Source: Bacillus sp. ISL-51
GTDB lineage: Bacteria > Bacillota > Bacilli > Bacillales > Bacillaceae
NCBI RefSeq assembly: GCF_018613535.1
Contig: NZ_JAGGQB010000003.1
Location: forward strand, 124,001-188,000
DNA length: 64,000 nt
Reading direction: 5' to 3'
Shown: positions 1 to 8,306 of the stretch, one piece after another
Position numbering within the stretch: position 1 is the first letter of the stretch
How the letters are laid out: every line of letters starts with the position of its first letter
Program-made: the position numbers and the translations under genes
Notes under the pieces: generated by a model
Seen by the model: only the letters and a program-made list of their open reading frames with translations
Database searches by the model: none
Told to the model about the DNA's origin: nothing

Positions 1-602
1 GCAATAATCGGTATAAAAGGAGTGACGATTGATCTGAAAACAAGCAGCAGCAGCCCAAGAATCAAAAACACCGTTATGAATTCCGTTTTCTTTAAGCCGG
101 CCTCTGAACTGTGCGCAAAGTCTTGATTGATAAGAGATGCTCCTGTAATGTACGCCTTCATGCGGTCAGGCATGATCCGATAAATGTGATCCGCGATGTT
201 TTCCGCCTGTTTATCCGCTCCCGTTACATTAACAGGAATAAGCACCGTCTTTTGATCCTTAGATATAAGCTGATCGCGGATGTCCTTGTCACTTGAAAGC
301 GGAGATGTGACACCTTCGACCCCATTGATTTTTTTTATGTTATCTGCTAATTCGCGTATCTTCTTTTGATCGTCTTTTTGTAAAGCATGGTCAAGTGTAA
401 TGACAACACTTATCGAACGATCATTTTCCCCGCCCTGTTTTAAAAGCGTGCTTGCTTTTTGTGATACAGCATCAGCCGGAAGCTGAAATTGGCCTTCTTG
501 ACTAGCCAGCTTCGTTAAATTAGGAGAAAATATACTCAATATCACGGTGAATACTAAAATAGCTGCCGCAATGATCCATTTGAATTTGGCAACAAACCTC
601 AT
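1..602 (-). CDS. MMPL-family exporter, N-terminal part (cut by window edge)
   Basis: The reverse strand is open from an ATG at 602 to the window edge, giving about 200 residues of a protein whose C-terminal part is outside. The N-terminus has one membrane segment (about residues 8-27), then a soluble extracytoplasmic domain, then the start of a second hydrophobic stretch near residue 185. This is the usual beginning of MMPL/RND-type transporters such as B. subtilis YdgH and YdfJ. Its start overlaps the MarR gene stop by four bases (ATGA), so both are co-transcribed and the MarR protein probably controls it. It likely exports a lipid or drug across the cell membrane; the substrate cannot be read from the sequence. 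Confidence 0.8.
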   Translation of the reverse strand, partial: MRFVAKFKWIIAAAILVFTVILSIFSPNLTKLASQEGQFQLPADAVSQKASTLLKQGGENDRSISVVITLDHALQKDDQKKIRELADNIKKINGVEGVTSPLSSDKDIRDQLISKDQKTVLIPVNVTGADKQAENIADHIYRIMPDRMKAYITGASLINQDFAHSSEAGLKKTEFITVFLILGLLLLVFRSIVTPFIPII

Positions 603-1051
603 TCTCCAGGCCCTCCTTTGAATTTGTCTTTTAGCATAGTGAATATTTCAATAAAGGAATCCAAATGTTCTTCATCTGTATCATCCATTACTTTTTTTAC
701 AGCATTATAAATAGCCTTATCTAAATTCTCTTTTGTTGCTTTGCCTTTCTCTGTAACTTCAATAAGCTTAGATCGTTTATCGCTATTATTTGGTGAGTCA
801 GTCCATTCAACTAACCCTTTTTCTATCAGCTTCTTCACCCTGTTTGAAATCGCGCTCTTATGTACATTTTGTATAAGAGCCAAACTGCTCGGAGAAGAAG
901 GGCCTTTAATTGTTAAAATCGTTAACAAATCAAGCTGTTCCCTTGAAATATGTTTCATTACATCTTGATTAATTTCACGATGCACAAACTCCGATCCTTC
1001 AAAAAGGACTTCACAAAACAGAGCGATTGCTTGAGATAGCTTTTGTTCCAA
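599..1051 (-). CDS. MarR-family transcriptional regulator
   Basis: A 150-residue protein of normal MarR length. The winged helix covers about residues 30-100, with the typical stretch SAISNRVKKLIEKGLVEW as recognition helix and wing. The start is TTG, with AAGGAG nine bases upstream. It is translationally coupled to the downstream MMPL exporter through an ATGA overlap, an arrangement seen in B. subtilis ydgG-ydgH, so it probably represses its own operon and responds to an exported compound. A perfect palindrome overlaps the -10 box of its promoter. Family assignment is firm; ligand and exact orthology are not established. Confidence 0.88.
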   Translation of the reverse strand: MEQKLSQAIALFCEVLFEGSEFVHREINQDVMKHISREQLDLLTILTIKGPSSPSSLALIQNVHKSAISNRVKKLIEKGLVEWTDSPNNSDKRSKLIEVTEKGKATKENLDKAIYNAVKKVMDDTDEEHLDSFIEIFTMLKDKFKGGPGE

Positions 1052-1101
1052 TGCCTTTCACTCCTTATTTAGTTGATACCTCTAAACCTTCCGCGAAAAT
1101 A

Positions 1102-1131
1102 AGTTTATCCCTATAAACTATGTATTGTCAA
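1102..1131 (-). promoter_or_regulatory. Promoter and palindromic operator of the marR-MMPL operon
   Basis: On the minus strand TTGACA (1131-1126) and TAAACT (1107-1102) are 18 bases apart. A perfect inverted repeat with arms AGTTTAT and ATAAACT around a 4-base centre covers 1102-1119, overlapping the -10 box. This is a typical place for a MarR autorepression site. The repeat is seen directly; binding by the neighbouring MarR protein is inferred. Confidence 0.6.
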
Positions 1132-1323
1132 CAATATAATTACCGGAAAACCGAATGTTTATATGAAGGTGTACGCAAAAGAGCTAAAACGCTGATTTTT
1201 TTTATTAAACTAACGATGCAGGATATTCTAATAAAGCTGTTGTATAGTTTATAGTACTGTTATCACATGACAAATCATGATTTCTTTCATGCGATAAAAA
1301 AACGTTAAAAGAGGTGTTTTTCA

Positions 1324-1755
1324 ATGGTTATAGGGATTTATCCTTATTTAGTAATGAACGGGAATGGGCAAGAAGCTGTTACATTTTATGAGAATGCATT
1401 GGATGCAAAAGTTGTCAGGGTACAAACTTTCGGAGAAATGCCTGAAAATCCGGAATTCCCTACTCCCGCTGAAGCAAAAGACCGTGTATTGAATGCACAT
1501 TTAAAAGTGGGTCATACGGACCTTATGATTTCTGATACATTCCCGGGCCAGCCGTATCAAATTGGATCACAAGTGACCGTCGCCGTCACGATAGACAATG
1601 CAGAAAAATCGATAGAAGTGTTCGAAAAACTAAAAGAAGGCGGGAAGGTAGAAATGCCGCTTCAAGAAACGTTTTGGAGTCCATCATATGGACAAGTAAC
1701 AGACCAATTCGGTATCACCTGGCAAATTTCGACACAAGCTGCTGATAATAAGTAA
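1324..1755 (+). CDS. VOC-superfamily (PhnB/glyoxalase-like) protein
   Basis: A 143-residue protein with the PhnB/3-demethylubiquinone-methyltransferase-like VOC fold. It begins with a beta strand and the motif VTFYENALDAKVV, has a central HADLMISD-like strand (here HTDLMISDTFPG), and ends with WSPSYGQVTDQFGITWQI, the usual C-terminal metal-site region. AAAAGAGG lies upstream of the ATG. Such proteins are cytoplasmic homodimers; members include resistance proteins and dioxygenases, but most have no known reaction. It stands alone, divergent from the marR operon. A half-site similar to the MarR palindrome (AGTTTAT, about 1247) lies in its upstream region, so shared control is possible but unproven. 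Confidence 0.8.
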   Translation: MVIGIYPYLVMNGNGQEAVTFYENALDAKVVRVQTFGEMPENPEFPTPAEAKDRVLNAHLKVGHTDLMISDTFPGQPYQIGSQVTVAVTIDNAEKSIEVFEKLKEGGKVEMPLQETFWSPSYGQVTDQFGITWQISTQAADNK

Positions 1756-1763
1756 TGAATGAA

Positions 1764-1808
1764 AACAAAAAAAGACAAGGGCGGCAATTTGCCAAAACCC
1801 TTGTCTTT
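1764..1808 (-). terminator. Terminator of tRNA-Arg, shared with the VOC gene
   Basis: An 11-bp perfect stem (1771-1781 with 1798-1808) encloses a 16-base loop. On the minus strand it is followed by a run of seven T, so it should mainly stop transcription leaving the tRNA. The VOC gene converges on it from the other side, where the T-run is weaker. Confidence 0.75.
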
Positions 1809-1823
1809 CCTGACTTTATAAGA

Positions 1824-1899
1824 CGCGCTCGGAGGGATTCGAACCCCCGGCAGACGTGGTACCGGAAACCACCGCTCTATCCAACTGAGCTACGAGCGC
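1824..1899 (-). tRNA. tRNA-Arg (anticodon CCG)
   Basis: The minus strand folds into a full cloverleaf. The seven-base acceptor GCGCTCG pairs with CGAGCGC, the D arm contains AGCTCAGTTGGATAGAGC, and the anticodon stem GTGGT/ACCAC holds the loop TTCCGGT (anticodon CCG). The T arm carries GGTTCGAATCC. No CCA is encoded. It corresponds in position to B. subtilis trnQ-Arg near clpP. No second copy of its 3' end was seen nearby, so there is no sign of an element inserted in it. Confidence 0.93.
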
Positions 1900-1900
1900 A

Positions 1901-2139
1901 CGTTTTTTCAATCAGATACCTTTATATTATAATAAAGAAACGTACAGAAAGCAACTCTTTTTCAGTGAATACGTGTTCTTTACAGCCATAATAAAGAATG
2001 GCTGTGTTGAAGTATGCATAGTGGCAGGATTATGCAGCGCCTAAAAGCAGCATCATCCTGCATCACTAAGAAAAAGGCGTCGGTTCAGCGGCTAATGGGT
2101 TTCACAAGGAATTCACGGGCTGGCACTCTATGAAACGAT
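1901..2139. other. Intergenic stretch between tRNA-Arg and the acetyltransferase gene
   Basis: No open reading frame worth keeping is seen. An imperfect inverted repeat (GCAGGATTATGC near 2023 with GCATCATCCTGC near 2050) could form a hairpin, but it has no T-run. A tRNA promoter is expected just right of 1900 on the minus strand; no clear boxes were found. Confidence 0.4.
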
Positions 2140-2700
2140 TTATATTTCAAGTTGTTTAATCAATTTAGCTGGATTACCCCCAACTACAGCATTATCTGGT
2201 ACATTTTTAGTAACTACAGCACCTGCACCAATAACAACATTGTTACCTATCGTTACTCCTGGATTTATTACCGAACTTCCTCCAATCCATACATTATTTC
2301 CGAAAGTAATGGGCTTTCCATATTCTAATCCCGTATTGCGGTCAGTCGGAAGAAGCGGGTGTGCAGCTGTATAGATTTGCACACCCGGCCCAAGCATACA
2401 ATTATCTCCGAACCGCACTTCACATATATCTAATATGGTACAATCAAAATTCGCGAAAAAGTTTTCGCCTACAAAAGTGTTATATCCATAATCAAACCTG
2501 ATATTTGGTTCCATATATACGTTTTCTCCTGTTGAACCAAGTAACTCCCGCAATAAATTAGTCCGTTTAACTGCTTCGGTTTCTAAAGTCTGATTATACA
2601 TTCTAACCAGCCGTCTTGCGTTTTCTCTGTCTTTTGCTAATTCGGAGTCAGCCGGGTTATATAATTCCCCGGCTAACATCTTCTCTTTTTCTTTTATCAT
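2140..2700 (-). CDS. Maltose/galactoside O-acetyltransferase-like enzyme
   Basis: A 186-residue left-handed beta-helix acetyltransferase. The N-terminal Mac domain ([25 protein letters not shown]) is followed by hexapeptide repeats from about residue 60, the catalytic-histidine region YTAAHPLLP near 112 and the acetyl-CoA-site ending [11 protein letters not shown]. It should transfer acetyl from acetyl-CoA to a sugar 6-hydroxyl in the cytoplasm, as described for maltose acetyltransferase Maa and LacA. It starts 68 bases after the fructokinase stop on the same strand. It may be the last gene of the fructoside operon, possibly detoxifying non-metabolised sugars, although no promoter or terminator in the gap settles this. 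Confidence 0.87.
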   Translation of the reverse strand: MIKEKEKMLAGELYNPADSELAKDRENARRLVRMYNQTLETEAVKRTNLLRELLGSTGENVYMEPNIRFDYGYNTFVGENFFANFDCTILDICEVRFGDNCMLGPGVQIYTAAHPLLPTDRNTGLEYGKPITFGNNVWIGGSSVINPGVTIGNNVVIGAGAVVTKNVPDNAVVGGNPAKLIKQLEI

Positions 2701-2768
2701 TACTATTTTCTCCTCTTATGTGTTGTTACAGACAGTTATGCAGGGGTGTCACCCGTTTATCAAAGACT

Positions 2769-3770
2769 TTATTTTTCATTGATTCCCCGCCTGGACGAAA
2801 TAAAGTTCAGCACATGCTGTTTCCCCGGTGCCGCGTGAATCGCTCCTTTTACAGAAGCGGTGAGGGCTCCGCTTGCATTTGCAAACGTCAGCAAGCGGCG
2901 GTGATGTTCACTTATCTGTTCGCACAGCGTCTCCTTTGATATGCCGATCGACATCAATTCAGATAAAAAACCGCCGATAAAGGCATCGCCCGCACCGGTT
3001 GTGTCGGAAACAGCGACTTTAAAGCCTCTATCTTCATATGACTCGCCATTTTTTAAATAAACCGCCGCACCTTCGCCTCCTTTTGTCAGGACAACGGCGT
3101 TGACACGGCCGGTAAAAAGCGAAGCAACGGCTTCTTGCTCGTCATCGATGCCGGTGATAAACCGCAGCTCCTCATCAGAGACTTTCACGATATCCGCAAG
3201 AGGCAAAAACGTTAGAATCGTCTCTCGGCAGCTTGCTTCATCAGGCCATAAAGGGAGCCTGATATTGGGGTCAAAACTGATCATCCCGCCGATTTTTTGA
3301 AAGTCTTCGATCACTTTGATATGCGCTTGCTTCATCGGACTTTCAACCAAGTCTATCGAACAAAAGTGAAGCAGATCTCCTTGATGAAACCATTCCTGCT
3401 TTACCTCTTCCGGTGAAAGCAGCAAATCAGCGGCATTCTTCCGGTAAAAATGAAAACTTCTTTCCCCGGACTTATCTACGGAGACAAAAGCCAATCCGGT
3501 TTCGCCTTCATCGCTTCGAATGATATAAGAAACATCTACGCCATTTTCCTCAAGGACGCCAACGATATAATCCCCGAAATGATCATTGGCGATTTTCGTC
3601 AGCATGACGGCATTCGCGCCGTATTTTGCAGCAGCGATCGCCGCGTTCATCGGCGCGCCGCCGGCAACCCGCTCAAAACCTGTGACCTCTTGTAAAGCCT
3701 TTTCTTTTTGGACGGGAATAAAATCAATCAGTGTTTCACCGATGCAAAATATTTTTTTCAAGCGATTCAT
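2769..3770 (-). CDS. Fructokinase, PfkB family
   Basis: A 333-residue PfkB-type sugar kinase. The N-terminal signature GGAPMNAAIAAAKYG is at about residue 37 and the C-terminal ATP/active-site signature DTTGAGDAFIGGFL at about residue 257, with the catalytic Asp in GAGD. The start is the ATG at 3770: it overlaps the GH32 stop (ATGA) and has GGGAAGGAAG upstream. A longer frame begins at 3800 but lies inside the GH32 gene. It should phosphorylate fructose released by the adjacent GH32 enzyme to fructose 6-phosphate. It is not the ROK-type fructokinase of B. subtilis. Sugar specificity is inferred from context. Confidence 0.88.
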   Translation of the reverse strand: MNRLKKIFCIGETLIDFIPVQKEKALQEVTGFERVAGGAPMNAAIAAAKYGANAVMLTKIANDHFGDYIVGVLEENGVDVSYIIRSDEGETGLAFVSVDKSGERSFHFYRKNAADLLLSPEEVKQEWFHQGDLLHFCSIDLVESPMKQAHIKVIEDFQKIGGMISFDPNIRLPLWPDEASCRETILTFLPLADIVKVSDEELRFITGIDDEQEAVASLFTGRVNAVVLTKGGEGAAVYLKNGESYEDRGFKVAVSDTTGAGDAFIGGFLSELMSIGISKETLCEQISEHHRRLLTFANASGALTASVKGAIHAAPGKQHVLNFISSRRGINEK

Positions 3771-5236
3771 CTTCCTTCCCAAATGTCTTTTAGCGTCCAA
3801 TGGGTGAATTCTTCAACCCTTACAGAGCCTTTCTCAGAAAACAGCTCAATCCCCAATCTGCCTTCTTTCGGATAGATACGGCTTGTCATCGTTGTTTCCC
3901 CATGGTTGGCGAATACTTCAATCGAGGATCTGTCAATAAATATACGCAGTGTCAGTCTTCCATTTGCTTCCGCCCGCGCCTTTCTCACACCATCCTGCGC
4001 TTTACCCATCTTGGTGCAATCGAGTGTCAGCTTTTTATCCGTTAAGCCGTACTTGATAACTGTTTCTTCTTCTTCAAGGCCGCGAATCTTAAAACCTACT
4101 GTTTCGGCACTGCAATCGTTTAAATCATACACGACTTGAACTTCAAGAAGCTCTTCGGCTGTTTTTGCCAAGTAACTCCCTGAGATCGACTGATTGGCAC
4201 ATTCCCGGTGTTCCAATTTCCGCAATAACTTGGTTTCTTCCACAGGATTCATCAAAATTTTATGATCATCACGCAATGTCAGTTCTCGCGGCAAAGTCAA
4301 TGCACCGCACCACCCGTCTGCTTTTGTCGGCATCTCAGATTCCCACATTTCCATCCAGCCGATGGCAATTCTGCGTCCTTTATCATCTAATAATGTTTGC
4401 ACGGCGTAAAAGTCATGGCCGTGATCCAGTTCTGTAAAAGCGCCGTGCGCAAAGTCGTTCGTTTCGTCATCAAAATCGCCGATCAAATAGCCGGTTTGAA
4501 ACAGGTTTTTATATAAATCACCGTCCGCCTCTATGCCTTGCGGAGAGATCAGCAAGACATGTCTGCCGCCTAATTCAAAGAAATCGGGACATTCCCACAT
4601 ATAGCCGAGGTGTCCGTCACTTTGGGCGAGAACGCCTGCGTATTCCCAATCCCGCAAATTAGGTGAGCGGTATAAAATGACCCGTCCGACGTTTTCTTTT
4701 GAGGAATTTCCGACCACCATATACCAGCAGCCACGATGCTTCCATACTTTCGGATCGCGGAAATGGCGGGCGCTGTCTTCCGGCGGTTCCGCAATAACAG
4801 GGTTTTCTTGAAGCTTTTCAAACACGGCCCCATCTTGGCTGACAGCGATATTTTGAGTTTGATAGAAAAGGTCTTTCTCTTGATCTATCATATTATGCCC
4901 TGTATAGATTAATGCAAGTCTGCCATCATCATCGACCGCACTTCCCGAAAAACAGCCGCTTTCATCGAATTCGTCGCCCGGAGCTAAAGCGATCGGCAGG
5001 TGCTCCCAATGAATGAGATCTTTGCTTTTCACATGCCCCCAATGCATCGGCCCCCAATTCTCATCATAAGGATGATGCTGATAAAAGACATGGTATTCTC
5101 CTTTATACTGGATCAGACCGTTCGGATCATTCATCCAGTTGGCCCGCGGCATGATGTGATACCCTAGCCGATATCGTTTATTCAATCTTTCCTCCGCTTT
5201 CTTCAGTGCTTTTTCCGCCTGCTGAATTCTTTCCAT
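3767..5236 (-). CDS. GH32 beta-fructofuranosidase (sucrose or sucrose-6-phosphate hydrolase)
   Basis: A 489-residue glycoside hydrolase family 32 enzyme without signal peptide, so cytoplasmic. It shows the nucleophile motif WMNDPNG, the transition-state motif FRDPKVW and the acid/base motif WECPDFF, followed by a C-terminal beta-sandwich. The ATG at 5236 is preferred because AGAGG lies nine bases upstream; an ATG at 5245 would sit directly on the ribosome-binding site. It cleaves terminal beta-fructose from sucrose or short fructans. No PTS gene is near and the operon imports free sugar by ABC and proton-symport routes, so non-phosphorylated sucrose or fructo-oligosaccharide is the more likely substrate than sucrose 6-phosphate. 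It is sacA-like but need not be the sacA orthologue. Confidence 0.9.
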   Translation of the reverse strand: MERIQQAEKALKKAEERLNKRYRLGYHIMPRANWMNDPNGLIQYKGEYHVFYQHHPYDENWGPMHWGHVKSKDLIHWEHLPIALAPGDEFDESGCFSGSAVDDDGRLALIYTGHNMIDQEKDLFYQTQNIAVSQDGAVFEKLQENPVIAEPPEDSARHFRDPKVWKHRGCWYMVVGNSSKENVGRVILYRSPNLRDWEYAGVLAQSDGHLGYMWECPDFFELGGRHVLLISPQGIEADGDLYKNLFQTGYLIGDFDDETNDFAHGAFTELDHGHDFYAVQTLLDDKGRRIAIGWMEMWESEMPTKADGWCGALTLPRELTLRDDHKILMNPVEETKLLRKLEHRECANQSISGSYLAKTAEELLEVQVVYDLNDCSAETVGFKIRGLEEEETVIKYGLTDKKLTLDCTKMGKAQDGVRKARAEANGRLTLRIFIDRSSIEVFANHGETTMTSRIYPKEGRLGIELFSEKGSVRVEEFTHWTLKDIWEGR

Positions 5237-5250
5237 TTGTGACATCCTCT

Positions 5251-6483
5251 CTATCCGATTTTTTGTAAACGTTGCACACGTCCGCTGTTTTTTTTCGAGT
5301 CTGCTAAAGTAAAAATGGAGATCATAGTAAAACAAAAGACCAAGATTCCCATGATGAGATAGGTTTGACGGAACCCTACGCTGTCATATAATCCTCCCGC
5401 AAGCGGCGATAGAATTGACGCGCCTGCTTGGGATGCAAATTGAAAGCCGACGAGATAAAGGACGGACGAAAGACGCGTATCGAAATTGGCCGCCAAATAT
5501 TTAAAAATCGCGATCAGCATAATCGGCAATTCCAGTGCGTGGATGAGTTTCATTGATGAAATCCCGAAAGGCCCGGCTGCAATTCCGGATCCGACGATGC
5601 GGAAAGCCATTAAAAACCCCGCTATAATCAAGCTGTTTTTCGCCCCAAATTTATTGACGATAAAAGGCGCAAGAAACATCATGCCAGCCTCTAAAAATAC
5701 CTGGAATGAATTCAGATAGCCAAATACTTGGTTGCCCATCGACGCCGCAGGAAATAAAGAAGCATAGTAGATCGGGAACTGCTGATCATAGACGCTGTAA
5801 ACGCAAGTCACCCCGATAATGTACATCATAAAAAACCAGAAATCTTTTAATAAAAAGAGCTGACCCACATCTTTTAACCGGACCGAATCCGCTCTGTTCC
5901 TCTCATAGTCGGTCATTTCGATTTTCACAGACATGATAATGGCCATTAATATAACCGCTGAAACAGATGCAACCCAGAAGTTGATATTCGGGTTGATATT
6001 GAAAAGCTGCCCTGCAAAAAATGCAGCTGCCGCCCAGCCCAGCGAGCCCCACATTCTTGATTTTCCATACTCGAATTTATATTTCCGGCTGACCTTTTCA
6101 ACGTAGGTTTCAATCGCACCTATCCCCGCCAGAAAAGCGGCTCCTAAATAGAAACCTCCGACAACGGCGCCAAGGAAGACATTGTATTGCAGGAGCGGCC
6201 CATAGATGAAGATATAAAACGGACCTGTAAATATGAGAAGAAAGCTGATCATAAACAATATCTTTTTCTTCAGCCCCAATTTATCAGAGATAAAACCGTA
6301 AAGAGGCTGCATGCACAAGGCAAATACGGCGTTTACAGAAAAGATAATGCCTGTCGCCGATCCGTTTAAATTGATTTCTTGCCCTAACCAAATCGCAAAT
6401 AAAGAATAGCTGGAAGACCAAGTGAAAAAGAAAAAGAAAAAATAAGCACTCAGTTTCCAATACAGACTTTTTGAGCTTTTCAT
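5251..6483 (-). CDS. LacY/CscB-type oligosaccharide:H+ symporter (MFS)
   Basis: A 410-residue, 12-helix membrane protein of the oligosaccharide:H+ symporter family. Recognisable are the first helix with the Phe-rich run and WSSSYSLFAIWLGQE, the loop motif GFISDKLGLKKK between helices 2 and 3, and the GAIETYVEKVSR and WGSLGW segments. The ATG at 6483 is chosen for AAAGGAG nine bases upstream; an in-frame extension to 6573 would run into the upstream permease. It should import sucrose or a related sugar with protons. Having it in the same operon as a complete carbohydrate ABC importer is unusual and suggests two sugars or two affinity ranges. Confidence 0.88.
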   Translation of the reverse strand: MKSSKSLYWKLSAYFFFFFFTWSSSYSLFAIWLGQEINLNGSATGIIFSVNAVFALCMQPLYGFISDKLGLKKKILFMISFLLIFTGPFYIFIYGPLLQYNVFLGAVVGGFYLGAAFLAGIGAIETYVEKVSRKYKFEYGKSRMWGSLGWAAAAFFAGQLFNINPNINFWVASVSAVILMAIIMSVKIEMTDYERNRADSVRLKDVGQLFLLKDFWFFMMYIIGVTCVYSVYDQQFPIYYASLFPAASMGNQVFGYLNSFQVFLEAGMMFLAPFIVNKFGAKNSLIIAGFLMAFRIVGSGIAAGPFGISSMKLIHALELPIMLIAIFKYLAANFDTRLSSVLYLVGFQFASQAGASILSPLAGGLYDSVGFRQTYLIMGILVFCFTMISIFTLADSKKNSGRVQRLQKIG

Positions 6484-6514
6484 TTTTACCGCTCCTTTAA
6501 TCGGACATGGATAT

Positions 6515-7363
6515 TTATTTAATCCCCGTTCCCGAGCCGCCAAGCCCCTCCAAAATATAGCGCTGAGCCACAATGTAGATCAGAATCAGCGGAATGGTGG
6601 AAATCGTCAATACAGCCATTACCTGATTCGTATAAACCGGCTCTGTGCTGTTGATGGCAGTAATCGCCACTTGGATCGGGAATTTCGACTTATCCGTCAA
6701 CACCATCAGCGGCCAAATATAATCATTCCAGCTGCCGATAAAGGCTAATGTTCCGACGGTTGCGACAGCCGGTTTAGACATCGGTATCATAATCCGCCAG
6801 AAAATCTGCCATGTATTCGCCCCGTCAAGCTTTGCTGATTCAATCATCTCTCCCGGAATTGCCATGAAAAAATTCCGGAACAAATAAATATTGAAAGCTC
6901 CGGCTAACGCCGGCAAAATAACGGCGAGGCGTGTGTCGAGCAGACCGATCTTATGAATGATCGTAAACTGTGAGATTAATATCGTTTCAAACGGCACGAT
7001 TAAAAGCGCCAGCAATATGCCAAAGAGCACCTTTTTCCCCGTGAACGGCAGCTTAGCGAAGGCGAAGCCCGCCATTCCGTTGATTACGACGGAACCGGCT
7101 GCCACGCACAACCCGTAAAACAGACTGTTGCCGATATACATAAGCAAATCAAAGCGTGACAGCACTTCTCTATAGGAAGAAAACCATTCCTCCGGATGAA
7201 GAGACGGCAGAAACGCTTTAATGCTGCTCAGGTTGTTGTAAATTTCCGCTTCGGGTTTCATCGAGGATGCGACCATCCAAATCAGCGGAAACATAAACAG
7301 AATGGCCAGCAAAACGAGGCACAAATATTCCAGAATCGTCAAAGGCCCGAATTTCCGTCTCAT
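6515..7363 (-). CDS. Sugar ABC transporter permease, MalG/MsmG type
   Basis: A 282-residue inner-membrane permease with six predicted helices. The EAA loop that contacts the ATPase reads ESAKLDGANTWQIFWRIMIP at about residues 177-196. It pairs with the MalF-type permease immediately upstream, with a four-base overlap. No ATP-binding subunit is encoded in the operon; such systems in Bacillus usually share the ATPase MsmX, encoded elsewhere. Role: the membrane channel of a carbohydrate importer fed by the binding lipoprotein at 8307-9605. Confidence 0.9.
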   Translation of the reverse strand: MRRKFGPLTILEYLCLVLLAILFMFPLIWMVASSMKPEAEIYNNLSSIKAFLPSLHPEEWFSSYREVLSRFDLLMYIGNSLFYGLCVAAGSVVINGMAGFAFAKLPFTGKKVLFGILLALLIVPFETILISQFTIIHKIGLLDTRLAVILPALAGAFNIYLFRNFFMAIPGEMIESAKLDGANTWQIFWRIMIPMSKPAVATVGTLAFIGSWNDYIWPLMVLTDKSKFPIQVAITAINSTEPVYTNQVMAVLTISTIPLILIYIVAQRYILEGLGGSGTGIK

Positions 7364-8295
7364 TCGGACTCATCCCCTTTCACCAGCTTGCGCTGTGCAA
7401 GCGTCACTAATCCAATAATCGTTCCAAACAAGAGCGCGATCGAGCTTGCATAGCCGACCATCCGATCGGTAAACCCAGTTTGATAAATATAATAGACAAC
7501 CGTCATCGTTGAATTGACCGGCCCGCCTTGGGTCATCACCATCGGCTGAACGAGGAGCTTAAACGCGCTGATCAGCGTCGTGATAAAGATAAAAACCGAC
7601 GTCGGTTTTAACAAAGGCAAGGTAATGTAAATAAAACGCTGCCATTTATTCATGCCATCCAATTGCGCCGCCTCGTACACATCCGCGGGAATGTTTTGCA
7701 AGCCCGCTAAAAAAATCAGCATCTGAAAGCCTGCTCCCTGCCAAGCGGAAACGGCAACAATCGTAAAGATCGCCTGATCAGGGCTTGTCAAAAACGGCTG
7801 CGGCGATAAGCCGAGGTGCGTGAGTACATTATTCATCATCCCTTCATTCGGATTCAGCAAGTACAGCCACAAAACAGAGATGACAACAAGCGACATAACG
7901 ACGGGACTAAAGTATGCGACTTTGAAAAACGTGTTGGCCTTGCGCTTTTTATTCAGCAGGAGGGCAAGCCCGAGAGCTGTCCCGACCTGTAACGGAATCA
8001 AAAAGACGACAAATTTAAGAGTGTTGCCCAAACTTTTCAAGAAAATAGGGTCGTTGAAAAGTTTGATAAAGTTATCTAAACCGGTAAACTTGCGCAGATC
8101 AGGCGTCAGCAAATAATAATCTGTAAACGCGTAGTACACAGCCATGATTGCAGGAATCACGAGAAACACTGACAAAATCAGCAGCGCCGGCCCTAAAAAC
8201 ATATATGCAGCCGCATTCTCCCGCCAGCGTACATTATTCGCACCTCTCCTTACATGAAAGGCAGGCCCGGTTTCTTTCAACGGAATTTTATTCAT
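7360..8295 (-). CDS. Sugar ABC transporter permease, MalF/MsmF type
   Basis: A 311-residue permease with six predicted helices and a cytoplasmic N-terminus. The EAA loop reads YEAAQLDGMNKWQRFIYITL near residues 208-227. It lies 11 bases downstream of the binding-protein gene and overlaps the MalG-type gene by four bases, so the three are one transcription unit. It forms the heterodimeric channel with the MalG-type protein. The sugar is inferred from the GH32 and fructokinase genes of the operon. Confidence 0.9.
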   Translation of the reverse strand: MNKIPLKETGPAFHVRRGANNVRWRENAAAYMFLGPALLILSVFLVIPAIMAVYYAFTDYYLLTPDLRKFTGLDNFIKLFNDPIFLKSLGNTLKFVVFLIPLQVGTALGLALLLNKKRKANTFFKVAYFSPVVMSLVVISVLWLYLLNPNEGMMNNVLTHLGLSPQPFLTSPDQAIFTIVAVSAWQGAGFQMLIFLAGLQNIPADVYEAAQLDGMNKWQRFIYITLPLLKPTSVFIFITTLISAFKLLVQPMVMTQGGPVNSTMTVVYYIYQTGFTDRMVGYASSIALLFGTIIGLVTLAQRKLVKGDESE

Positions 8296-8306
8296 GGCTC
8301 CACCCT

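Noticed and set aside
1824..1899. tRNA-Arg as integration site of an element
   Set aside because: No second copy of the tRNA 3' end and no integrase gene were seen nearby.
2023..2062. Imperfect inverted repeat as terminator
   Set aside because: No T-run follows on either strand and no gene ends there.
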